Assembly (NCBI RefSeq): GCF_002259795.1
Contig: NZ_MWXA01000002.1
Location: 178,916 to 242,915 of the forward strand
DNA from: Bifidobacterium aquikefiri
GTDB lineage: Bacteria > Actinomycetota > Actinomycetes > Actinomycetales > Bifidobacteriaceae
Direction of reading: 5' to 3'
DNA: 64,000 nt
Each line of letters begins with the position of its first letter. Within the stretch, counting starts at the first letter, position 1. A program made the translations under genes and the position numbers. Below are positions 1-8,118 of the stretch, piece after piece. The notes beneath the pieces are model-generated. The model saw only the letters and a list, made by a program, of their open reading frames with translations, was not told where the DNA came from and ran no database searches.

Positions 1-91
1 CGAAAAGCACCTCGCAAAGCTCAAGCCGTGGAATGGCCGACTCCACAAACACAGGATGATAAGCACTCATATGTTGGTCATTAACGATCAT
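1..91 (-). CDS. 5' fragment of a gene running off the left edge, unidentified
   Basis: An open frame on the minus strand starts at ATG 91 or the in-frame ATG 70 and runs off the window. From ATG 70 the readable start is MSAYHPVFVESAIPRLEL. No Shine-Dalgarno sequence is visible before either ATG, and the fragment is too short to assign to a family. The start of a regulator or a small enzyme is possible, but this is not shown. Confidence 0.3.
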   Translation of the reverse strand, partial: MIVNDQHMSAYHPVFVESAIPRLELCEVLF

Positions 92-138
92 TCTATTGTG
101 TATACCAATGGTTCTATTGATTGAGATTTCGGCATGCT

Positions 139-218
139 GGCCACACCGTGTTTTGGCCACACCGTGTTTTGACCACACAGCGTTTTGGCCACACAGCGTT
201 CTTCTCACACTGTGTTTT
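139..218. repeat. Five tandem copies of a 16-bp unit
   Basis: The unit GGCCACACCGTGTTTT is repeated at 139-154, 155-170, 171-186, 187-202 and 203-218. The first two copies are identical and the later ones carry 1-5 changes. The array lies upstream of the minus-strand fragment at the left edge. It is not a CRISPR array because there are no spacers. It may be a minisatellite, or a set of sites for a DNA-binding protein. Confidence 0.85.
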
Positions 219-843
219 GGCAGTCGGTCTCATGAGGGCACATTGCTAAGATTCCATACATCTCGGCCATGACTGCGCTGGAGAATTCAGATGGTGACGA
301 CGGAGATTGGATGGATCTGGCGGAATTCACAGCCTCAATAGGCGGCCAGCAGCATTGCGCCATGGAAGCGTGCCGTATTCGGTGCAGCAATCGGGAACCT
401 TAATGGCCATTTGCGCAACCACGGTTTTCTCCGAAAGGACCGAATATGGCAACTGGCGCCAGCAGCTGCTATGAACGCCAAATCATGTGAAGACAAGCTG
501 CCGGATCTACATCAATTGTTCGTGTTCGGGCGAGAAGAAATAACTGTCGTCATGTTCTTCGAAGATGGAGCGCCCTCATTGTTCGAGGTTCCTCGAGCAG
601 TCGCATTCGTCTGGATTGCAGACATATATGCTGGCAGCTCTTCGCCCCGGCAACACTACCCGGCGACACTACCCGGCACGCAATATTCGCAATATTCATC
701 CATGAGCTTTCCCGCTCATGGATGGTATTTTCATCAACTCGACCACGAGCATGTGCATTCCCAACGGTACGAGAACGGACTTCAGGCTTTGCGAGAATCT
801 TTGTTAACACGGTGCGCCCACCCTGTGCACGGGATGCTTCACA
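219..843. other. Intergenic stretch without a convincing gene
   Basis: About 620 bases between the tandem repeat and the end of the sugar permease. Several short frames exist, the longest on the plus strand at 411-887. It overlaps the end of the permease, is rich in Cys, His and Trp, matches no family I know and has no ribosome site. A small internal duplication of CCCGGCRACACTACCCGGC occurs around 650-675. The stretch may be decayed coding sequence. Confidence 0.5.
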
Positions 844-2244
844 TCACCTCATTCTGCGAATCGAGAGGGCGGAGATCACTGAAATGACGGTCATGACGAT
901 TGCCGTGGGAAAGACCCAGAAGTATCCGCCAAGCTGCACGACGATCAACGATGTGAACGACGCGCCCAGAGCCTGACCTGCGCAGGTTGCGATGTTGAGG
1001 AATCCCAGATCCTTGCCTGCAGACTTCTTGTTGGGAAGCACATCCACGTTGATCGCCTGATCGACGGCCATATACATGCCATAACCGAAACCGGCAAGCC
1101 CGGCAAAAAGATACATGCCCAGTTCGCTCGGCATGATCCATGGCATGGCAATGCCAATCGCATACAGCACACCGGCAAGGCAGATCGATGGCTTTCTGCG
1201 TCCAATGAAATCGGTGATTGGCCCTGAGGTCGCGGATGCAATCAGCGAGACGATCATGGTGATGATGGACATCAGCGAGATGGCTGCCGCCGTTGTCGCC
1301 TTGGAAGCACCGATATAGTCTTCAAGGATATACAGCTGGTATGAAGTAACCATCTGGTATGCAATGATCAAGCCGGTTCGACATATGAAAGCCTTCCAGA
1401 AGTCGCTCGCTCCTGCAATCGGGGGCGTAAACGATCTGACGATTACTTGGACCAGGCTTTCGCGTTCATGCTTCAGGTTCTTGCTTGACTGCTCGCGGGG
1501 AAAGGCAAGAACCGCCAAGATGCCCGAAAGAATGAGCAGCACCGCAGCCACTCCGAAGCCGAGCAGCACCGTGGTGAGGAATGCGGCAGCAACCATGTTG
1601 CCGATCGACTGGCCTACGACTGCCCCGCCACCAAATGCTGCCGAAATCGTTGCTCTGCGTTCCTCTGGAATACGGTCCGAAAGCACTGCCGTGATTGGGG
1701 CAACCATCATGTTCAAACCAATCAGTGACGTGCAATAGGCGATACCTACGCCAATCCACGTTGCCGGAAGACTGATGATGAAGAATCCCAAGCCTGTCAG
1801 CAATGCGCCAACGACAATCCATGGTGTGCGCTTGCCAAATCGCGAGCGCGTTCTATCGGAAAGCGCTCCGAGAAACACGTTGATGAACATGGAAAGCACC
1901 GCGCCAACCGCGTTGATGGTTCCCAGTGCCGAGCTGTAATCGACAATACCCAAATCCTTGAGTTTCTGCGGCATTAATACACCGGTAACCATCGTAAAAC
2001 CGGCATAGATCAGTGTATTGAATACGAAGAATCCAATCAGATATCTCCAGAAATCTCGTGTTGATAGTGGTGAAGACGTGGAATCATCGTTGCTTGGACT
2101 TACCGCAACCAGCTGAACAGCTGGACCGGCATCGTCGACAACGGCTTGTGCGCCCAGCGCTTGGGTGATGGTAGGGCGCATCTCAGGCGAATCCAGTGTT
2201 GCCGCGTCGGAATGTGCAGGAATGCTTCGAGTTTGTGTGCTCAT
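844..2244 (-). CDS. MFS sugar transporter (probable alpha-glucoside/sucrose-type permease)
   Basis: A 466-residue polytopic permease with a hydrophilic N-terminal tail of about 60 residues and then about 12 membrane segments. The loop after the second segment reads GALSDRTRSRFGKRTPW, the charged loop-2/3 signature seen in sugar:cation symporters of the MFS/GPH type. A good ribosome site (AAGGAG, 8 bases before ATG 2244) fixes the start. It lies 25 bases downstream of a GH13 glucosidase on the same strand and shares its promoter and LacI operators, so it probably imports the enzyme's substrate. Sucrose, maltose, isomaltose or trehalose-like sugars are candidates; the exact one cannot be read from sequence. 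Family call confident, substrate inferred. Confidence 0.85.
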   Translation of the reverse strand: MSTQTRSIPAHSDAATLDSPEMRPTITQALGAQAVVDDAGPAVQLVAVSPSNDDSTSSPLSTRDFWRYLIGFFVFNTLIYAGFTMVTGVLMPQKLKDLGIVDYSSALGTINAVGAVLSMFINVFLGALSDRTRSRFGKRTPWIVVGALLTGLGFFIISLPATWIGVGIAYCTSLIGLNMMVAPITAVLSDRIPEERRATISAAFGGGAVVGQSIGNMVAAAFLTTVLLGFGVAAVLLILSGILAVLAFPREQSSKNLKHERESLVQVIVRSFTPPIAGASDFWKAFICRTGLIIAYQMVTSYQLYILEDYIGASKATTAAAISLMSIITMIVSLIASATSGPITDFIGRRKPSICLAGVLYAIGIAMPWIMPSELGMYLFAGLAGFGYGMYMAVDQAINVDVLPNKKSAGKDLGFLNIATCAGQALGASFTSLIVVQLGGYFWVFPTAIVMTVISVISALSIRRMR

Positions 2245-2269
2245 TGTCTTGCTCCTTACTTAAAGCCCC

Positions 2270-4141
2270 TCAGCGGAGCTTCATCCAGACACTGGTGTCT
2301 TGTGGCAGTGTGCCGTCTGCGGTCAATGTGCCGGAAGCAAGCATGATCTCGCCTTCGGGAAGTTCGATGGGAGCAGCTGAGAAGTTGGTGACATTAGCCC
2401 AGCCATTGCTCCTGCGATACGCAATTACTCCGCCGTGATTGCCCGTCGCGCCATCGGCAATGTCAGAAGCCGAATCTTGAGGAAGCCACTCGAAATCGGT
2501 ATTGAAGACTTTCAAGTCGTGACGAATGCGCAGGGCCTTGCGGTAGAGGCTGAGCATCGAATCATCGTCACTCTCCTCACGATCAACGGCACAATCATGG
2601 AACCACATCGGCTGTGGAAGGTGTGGACGCTGCAATTCTGAACCATTCGTCGATGCTGGCGAGAATCCGAAGGATCCCCTGCGAGCGAATCCATCGTGAT
2701 GGGAATCTTCCGAACCGTCTTCGGCCACCCATGGCAGGGGCACGCGGCAACCATCGCGGCCCTTGCTGCTATCTGCCTGACGCGTACGCAGGGCAGTCGG
2801 GTCCTCGAGTTCGTCCCAAGGGATGTTGGCAACCTCAAAGAGCCCGAGCTCCTCACCCTGATAGATGTATGCCGAGCCCGGAAGAGCCAACTCAAGCAGT
2901 ATCGCAGCCTTGGCGCGCTTGGTGCCGAGCTCCCTGTTTTCGACGTATCCAGAACCATCACGCAGCAACCAATCGAGCGACATCTGATGCATGTGCCCAG
3001 GGCTTGGAATCTGCGGAAGAGCATATCGGCTGGCACTGCGCGGCACATCATGATTACTCATCACCCATGTGGATGTCGATCCTGCCTTGTCTGCAGCCGC
3101 AATTCCCTCGGCTATCGCATCATGCATCTCATCGCGAATCCAGTTCTTCTTGGCAAACTCGAAGTTGAAGACCTGACCAAGCTCCTTCGTGCTGGCATAC
3201 AGATACTGGCGATCGGGATTGACCCATGCCTCGGCCACGGCGAAACGTGGAGGATTGTATTGGTTGAACACCTTGCGCCATTCACGATAGATCTCGTGAA
3301 CCTCATCGCGGTCGTATACAGGATCCGATCCGTCAGAAGGAATGGGCTTGAAAACATCAACATCCCAGTCATCGAGATCGTCACGATCCAGATCCTTGGC
3401 CAGTCCATGTGCCACATCGACCCTGAAGCCATCAACTCCATGATCGCACCAGAAGCGAAGCGTCTTGATAAAGTCCTGACGCACCTCCTCATTCTTCCAG
3501 TTCAGATCAGGCTGTCCAGGTGTGAACAGATGCAGGTACCATTGCCCATCCGCAACCTGCTTCCATGCTGGACCTCCAAAGTTCGCGGTCCAGTTCGTTG
3601 GTGGCAATTCACCATGCTCACCACGGCCATCACGGAAGATGTATCGATCTCTGGCCACGGAACCCTTCGGAGAGTTGAGGGCTTCCTGGAACCATGGATG
3701 ATACATCGATGTGTGATTGGGAACGATATCGACAACCACCTTGATGCCACGGCTATGTGCGGCCTGAACCATGTCACTGAAGTCTGCCATGGTGCCAAGC
3801 CGAGGATCGACATTGCGATAGTCGTCAACGTCATATCCTCCATCGAGCAAGTGGGATGGATAGAACGGACTCAGCCAAATGGCATCGATGCCAAGCTCAT
3901 GAAGATAATCCATCTTCGAGGTGATGCCACGGATGTCACCAAGGCCAGAGCCTGTGCTGTCTTTGAAGGATCGCGGATAAATCTGATAGACACTCGCCTG
4001 CTTCCACCACAATGCCTGATCATCAGAAACCAACGTCCCTTCCGAATTGTCGGTACCGGCACAAGCCTTGGCAGAGACGTTCCCACTGAGGGAAGCATTG
4101 TCATGCCCCAATTCGGCAGTATCCTTTGAGTCGTTATTCAT
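2270..4141 (-). CDS. GH13 alpha-glucosidase / oligo-1,6-glucosidase type
   Basis: A cytoplasmic glycoside hydrolase family 13 enzyme that would hydrolyse alpha-glucosides to free glucose. The catalytic (beta/alpha)8 barrel begins at WWKQASVYQIYPRSF. DGFRVDVAH carries the Asp nucleophile, FAVAEAW the Glu acid/base and MSNHDVPR the third Asp, so the active site is complete. From ATG 4141 the protein has 623 residues, somewhat longer than the usual 560-600 because of an N-terminal extension of about 45 residues and an insert near the C terminus. The frame stays open upstream to 4219, but that lies inside the promoter palindrome, and AGAAGG precedes ATG 4141, so 4141 was chosen. First gene of an operon with the downstream permease, divergent from a LacI repressor. 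Confidence 0.88.
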   Translation of the reverse strand: MNNDSKDTAELGHDNASLSGNVSAKACAGTDNSEGTLVSDDQALWWKQASVYQIYPRSFKDSTGSGLGDIRGITSKMDYLHELGIDAIWLSPFYPSHLLDGGYDVDDYRNVDPRLGTMADFSDMVQAAHSRGIKVVVDIVPNHTSMYHPWFQEALNSPKGSVARDRYIFRDGRGEHGELPPTNWTANFGGPAWKQVADGQWYLHLFTPGQPDLNWKNEEVRQDFIKTLRFWCDHGVDGFRVDVAHGLAKDLDRDDLDDWDVDVFKPIPSDGSDPVYDRDEVHEIYREWRKVFNQYNPPRFAVAEAWVNPDRQYLYASTKELGQVFNFEFAKKNWIRDEMHDAIAEGIAAADKAGSTSTWVMSNHDVPRSASRYALPQIPSPGHMHQMSLDWLLRDGSGYVENRELGTKRAKAAILLELALPGSAYIYQGEELGLFEVANIPWDELEDPTALRTRQADSSKGRDGCRVPLPWVAEDGSEDSHHDGFARRGSFGFSPASTNGSELQRPHLPQPMWFHDCAVDREESDDDSMLSLYRKALRIRHDLKVFNTDFEWLPQDSASDIADGATGNHGGVIAYRRSNGWANVTNFSAAPIELPEGEIMLASGTLTADGTLPQDTSVWMKLR

Positions 4142-4190
4142 AGTCAACTCTGACCTTCTTCGTATCGTCATCGATTGCAATATCGGTTTT

Positions 4191-4229
4191 ATGCTAGCGC
4201 TTGCACACAGTTTATGCAAGCGCTAGCAT
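4191..4229. promoter_or_regulatory. Divergent promoters and two LacI-type operators in one palindrome
   Basis: Perfect 15-bp inverted arms at 4191-4205 and 4215-4229 flank a 9-bp spacer. Each arm holds a near-palindromic LacI-type operator, TGCTAGCGCTTGCA or TGCAAGCGCTAGCA, with centres 23 bp apart. The same bases form two facing promoters. On plus: TTGCAC at 4201-4206, 17 bp, TAGCAT at 4224-4229 (toward the LacI gene). On minus: TTGCAT at 4219-4214, 17 bp, TAGCAT at 4196-4191 (toward the glucosidase). A repressor bound here would block both promoters. The binding protein is inferred to be the adjacent LacI. Confidence 0.85.
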
Positions 4230-4394
4230 TTCTTCGTTCATCGTGCCACCTCATGCTGGACGTAATGACCCGGCTCCTAGATTCCAAGCCTCTCGCGCCG
4301 CCATGAGGCAATGGAGTAGCAACTCGCTGGCAGCGCAGGGGTATTCTTGATCGTGCGAGATAAGCCATGCTGCGCACAGGGAGTAGGGTGAACG

Positions 4395-5504
4395 ATGCTT
4401 TTGAAGGACTTGGCCAAGGTGGCGGGCGTGTCCCTTTCGACTGTTTCGCGAGCGCTTCACGGTGACCCCCGCATCAGCGAACCTACAAGGCAGCGCATTC
4501 AGGCGATCGCGGACCGCGAGCATTTCGTACTCTCAAAAAGCGCCTCTGCGCTGGCGTCACGCAAATCCTTCCGCATTACAGCTCTTTTTGTCGATCATTT
4601 CAACACCTGGTTTACTTCAACTTCTCTCGAAGGCCTGTATTCAGTAATCGAAACTTCGGATTATGATCTCTTTCCACTCGCATTGCATACTCCCGAAGAG
4701 CTCGACAGATATTTCAGATCGTTATCGAAAAACAACAACACCGATGGCATCATCATCTCTTCGATTCATCTCAGCAAGAAGCATACCGAACAGCTCGCAG
4801 CCTCTCACATTCCTGTGGTTGGACTGGATTCGTATGGGACTCAGGGCTACGATGCCGCGATTATACTCAATAACGAGCGTTCAATGACCATTGCCGCACA
4901 GACAATCAAGCGGCTCGGGCACACAACGATCGGTTTCGTTCACTATCCACAGCCCGGATTGTTTCGCGATTACAGCTATTCGGAGCGTATTCCGCAGTTT
5001 GAGAGCATCTGCAAGGCGCAAGGATATACATCGCAGTCATTCGAGCATTTCACCAGCGAAGATGGCAGAGCGGACAAAGCTGGAGTCGAATCGATCATCA
5101 CGCGATGGGAATCCTCGCAAGTTCAGCCTTCGGTGCTGTTCGTGGAGACCGACGACTTTGCCATTACCCTATTGTCGGCCTTGCGCGAACACGGTTTCCG
5201 AGTGCCCGAAGACGTATCAGTGGTCGGCTTCGATGACAATCCGGTCTCTCAGCTCATTGGACTGGCTACATTCCGCCAGAATGCCCTTGAGAACGCCCAT
5301 TACGCAGCGCATACCATGTTGGACCTGTTGCAGACCTCGTCTGCAAAGCACTGCGCTGGCTCTTACCACGCAGCGAATGCACCGGACGATGAACTATTCC
5401 ACGAAGATGAGACGGCCTTTATCCAGCGAAGAACCCTGGCTAAGGCCAAGGGTGCTGCAAAAGCAAAGGGTGTCACAAAGGCAAAGACGCGCAATAAGCA
5501 TTAA
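4395..5504 (+). CDS. LacI-family transcriptional regulator of the alpha-glucoside locus
   Basis: 369 residues. The N-terminal helix-turn-helix and hinge (LKDLAKVAGVSLSTVSRALHGD) are typical of LacI/GalR, followed by a periplasmic-binding-protein-like effector domain (about 60-340). It is divergent from the glucosidase-permease operon and faces operators with the AGCGCT core at 4191-4229, so it is probably a sugar-responsive local repressor that also controls itself. A GGAG/GGGTG-rich stretch precedes ATG 4395. Oddity: the last 20 residues form a Lys/Ala-rich repeat tail (KAKGAAKAKGVTKAK) absent from ordinary LacI proteins and resembling nucleoid-protein tails. Confidence 0.9.
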   Translation: MLLKDLAKVAGVSLSTVSRALHGDPRISEPTRQRIQAIADREHFVLSKSASALASRKSFRITALFVDHFNTWFTSTSLEGLYSVIETSDYDLFPLALHTPEELDRYFRSLSKNNNTDGIIISSIHLSKKHTEQLAASHIPVVGLDSYGTQGYDAAIILNNERSMTIAAQTIKRLGHTTIGFVHYPQPGLFRDYSYSERIPQFESICKAQGYTSQSFEHFTSEDGRADKAGVESIITRWESSQVQPSVLFVETDDFAITLLSALREHGFRVPEDVSVVGFDDNPVSQLIGLATFRQNALENAHYAAHTMLDLLQTSSAKHCAGSYHAANAPDDELFHEDETAFIQRRTLAKAKGAAKAKGVTKAKTRNKH

Positions 5505-5614
5505 TTGTTGTATATGCAACAAATGTACATATCGGGTATTACTCTGACTTCTTGCTTATATCCGCATTTTTTCGTTGCGGGGGCTTCAAGATTGAGAAAG
5601 TGAGGGGGGGGGAC

Positions 5615-6214
5615 TTGCAGACACAACATACGGTCAACGGCACATTCCTCCACAAAGTTGTCAACAGCGAAGGTCTGAAGCGGCCAAGCATGGCAATTCA
5701 TTGCCTGCACCACCTCATTCACCGCTACCTCAGCGCAACGCTGCCTGAAGATGCACGCATCGCAACAGGCTCGAATACACCAATAATCGTCTATCTTTCC
5801 AGACATCGGACGGGCGACGTATTCCAGCACGATATCGAACGCCATTTTTCGATTACCAGATCGACGGCATCCCGAGTGCTCACACGCATGGAGGCCAAGG
5901 GGCTGATCAAGCGCGAGGAAGTCGCACAAGACAAGCGATTGCGTAAGATTTCTCTCACCGATAAGTCATGGGGCATCGTCGAGCAATTACGCGAGAATGC
6001 GTCTCATATGGAAGAGACACTGCTTGAAGGTCTGAGTGAGACGCAGATCAAGCAACTGCTGCAAGCGCTTGCAACCATGAGGAAGAATCTGATTTCAACC
6101 GGACTGGTCGGAACACATCGGGATCAACACTCACGGGAGAAACCTCAACTTGGCGCAGTAGGGGAAAAGAACGATTCCACGACACACGAGCTTCAGCCAG
6201 AGGCAGGGATTTGA
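5615..6214 (+). CDS. MarR-family transcriptional regulator
   Basis: A winged-helix regulator of the MarR type. The core around residues 70-150 contains a DNA-recognition segment (HFSITRSTASRVLTRMEAKGLIKRE) and the wing with the D-K-R-x-R motif (AQDKRLRKISLT). It precedes a two-gene ABC exporter on the same strand, so it probably controls drug or toxic-compound efflux. The start is uncertain: TTG 5552 has no ribosome site, TTG 5615 lies 2 bases after a run of nine G that could serve as one, and ATG 5690 would give a 174-residue protein close to family size. The C-terminal 35 residues are hydrophilic and nonconserved. Confidence 0.8.
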   Translation: MQTQHTVNGTFLHKVVNSEGLKRPSMAIHCLHHLIHRYLSATLPEDARIATGSNTPIIVYLSRHRTGDVFQHDIERHFSITRSTASRVLTRMEAKGLIKREEVAQDKRLRKISLTDKSWGIVEQLRENASHMEETLLEGLSETQIKQLLQALATMRKNLISTGLVGTHRDQHSREKPQLGAVGEKNDSTTHELQPEAGI

Positions 6215-6243
6215 GACAAGAGACGAGGAAGGAACGAGAGCGA

Positions 6244-8118
6244 ATGACGTCAAGAGCAACGCGACGTGACGATATAATTTCACAGCCAGAACATGCAGGC
6301 ACTGAACGGAAAGATGTTCGCAGACAGATGACACCGGAGTCGTTTACGACTCGCGGGACAGATACCTTGCGTGTGTTGCTTTCAAGTCTGCGTGAATTCA
6401 AGAAGACGACGTTGCTGGCGCCTGGGTTCGTATTCGTCGAGGGCATTCTCGAAATCATCATCCCCACCATCATGGCGGCGCTGATCGATGAGGGAATAAC
6501 CGGCAGGAACATCAGCGCGCTATGGCGTTTTGGGATTATTCTGCTCTGTTGTTCGGCAGTGTCGTTGACCTGTGGATTCCTTTCAGGAAAATATGCGGCT
6601 TATGCTGCTTCGGGCCTTGCGAAAAACCTTCGCGGCGACATGTTCGACCGAATGCAGTCCTTCAGCTTTACGAATATCGACCGCTTCTCCACCGGATCGA
6701 TCATCACACGGCTGACCACCGATGTCACCAACATCCAGAACGCCTTTCAGATGATTGTTCGTCTCGGCATGCGTGCGCCGGTCATGGTCATTGTGTCGTG
6801 GATTTTCGCATTCCGCATCAGTCCTTCGATATCCGTGATCTTCCTGATCACCATTCCAGTTCTCGGCATCGGTCTGATGGCCTTGGCGTGGTTCGTTCAC
6901 CCGATCTTCGAGCGCGTCTTCCGCACCTATGATGTGCTCAACAATACGGTCGACGAGAATTTGCAGGCGGTACGCGTGGTGAAATCGTATAACCGCGAGA
7001 ATTTTGAAGTCCACAAGTTTTCGAAGATATCTCAGCTGATCTATAAGAACTTCGTCAAGGCCGAGAAGGTTCTGAGCTTTAATATGCCTTTGATGCAGTT
7101 ATGCATGTATGCGACGATGATCGTGATTGCGTGGGCTGGCGCACACCAGATCGTGGCATCAGGCAACGTTTCCTCACTCGGACTCACCACCGGCGATCTG
7201 ACTGCTCTGGTCACCTACGCCATGCAGATTCTGATGAGCATGATGATGCTTTCGATGATCTTCGTCATGGTGATCATTTCGCGCGCATCTGCCGAACGAA
7301 TCACGCAGCTGCTTGTTGAACAAAGCACGGTCACCAATCCGGCACACCCCATCACGAAGGTTGCCGATGGTTCCATAGCATTCGACAACGTGACATTCCG
7401 ATACGCAAGCAGTTCCGAAAAGCCAGTGCTGAATCATCTCTCACTCTCGATTCCAAGCGGCATAACGGTCGGCATCGTGGGCGGAACCGGCTCATCGAAG
7501 TCAAGCCTTGTTCAGCTCATTCCACGGCTCTATGATGTGACAGGCGGCTCACTGAAGGTGGGTGGCGTGAACGTCAAGGCATACGATCTTGAAACCCTAC
7601 GTGATGCAGTGGCGATGGTACTGCAGAAAAACCTGCTGTTCACTGGAACGATCAGAGAAAATCTGTGCTGGGGCAATCCAAAGGCAACTGACGAGGAAAT
7701 CGTTCATGCATGCAAGCTCGCCCAGGCTGATGGCTTCATTCGTGAATTCGCAGACGGATACGACACCCATATCGATGAGGGTGGCACAAACGTCTCGGGA
7801 GGCCAGCGGCAGCGCATCTGCATCGCGAGGGCATTGCTCAAGAAGCCGCAGATTCTGATTCTCGATGATTCCACAAGTGCAGTGGACACGAATACAGATC
7901 GGCTCATTCGCCATGCGTTCCATGAAGAGATTCCCGACACAACCAAGATCATCATCGCTCAGCGCATTGCTTCGGTACAGGAATCAGATCTGATCATCGT
8001 GATGAAGGATGGGGAGATCATCGATGAGGGGACACACGATGAGCTGCTTGAAAGCAGTGAGGAATATCGCGAAATCTATGAGTCACAGACCCAGAACAAG
8101 GAGGTGGCACAGGCATGA
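6244..8118 (+). CDS. ABC exporter half-transporter, subunit with degenerate ATP site
   Basis: 624 residues: six membrane segments (about 40-350), then a nucleotide-binding domain. Walker A is altered (GGTGSSKSS), the signature is VSGGQRQR, and after Walker B the catalytic Glu is replaced by Asp (LILDDSTSAVD). This fits the noncanonical half of a heterodimeric exporter of the LmrC/TmrA type. The partner overlaps the stop by 4 bases (ATGA), indicating translational coupling. ATG 6244 follows AGGAAGGA at 10 bases; an upstream TTG at 6211 overlaps the MarR stop and is less likely. Role: ATP-driven export of drugs, lipids or peptides. The cargo is unknown. Confidence 0.88.
   Translation: MTSRATRRDDIISQPEHAGTERKDVRRQMTPESFTTRGTDTLRVLLSSLREFKKTTLLAPGFVFVEGILEIIIPTIMAALIDEGITGRNISALWRFGIILLCCSAVSLTCGFLSGKYAAYAASGLAKNLRGDMFDRMQSFSFTNIDRFSTGSIITRLTTDVTNIQNAFQMIVRLGMRAPVMVIVSWIFAFRISPSISVIFLITIPVLGIGLMALAWFVHPIFERVFRTYDVLNNTVDENLQAVRVVKSYNRENFEVHKFSKISQLIYKNFVKAEKVLSFNMPLMQLCMYATMIVIAWAGAHQIVASGNVSSLGLTTGDLTALVTYAMQILMSMMMLSMIFVMVIISRASAERITQLLVEQSTVTNPAHPITKVADGSIAFDNVTFRYASSSEKPVLNHLSLSIPSGITVGIVGGTGSSKSSLVQLIPRLYDVTGGSLKVGGVNVKAYDLETLRDAVAMVLQKNLLFTGTIRENLCWGNPKATDEEIVHACKLAQADGFIREFADGYDTHIDEGGTNVSGGQRQRICIARALLKKPQILILDDSTSAVDTNTDRLIRHAFHEEIPDTTKIIIAQRIASVQESDLIIVMKDGEIIDEGTHDELLESSEEYREIYESQTQNKEVAQA

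Noticed and set aside
139..218. Possible CRISPR array
   Set aside because: Units are directly adjacent without spacers, and no cas genes are in the window.
411..887. 158-codon plus-strand frame
   Set aside because: No ribosome site, no family resemblance, and overlaps the 3' end of the permease gene.
2696..4129. 477-codon open frame on the plus strand
   Set aside because: Fully antisense to the GH13 gene, which has all catalytic motifs. No family motifs or ribosome site in this frame.
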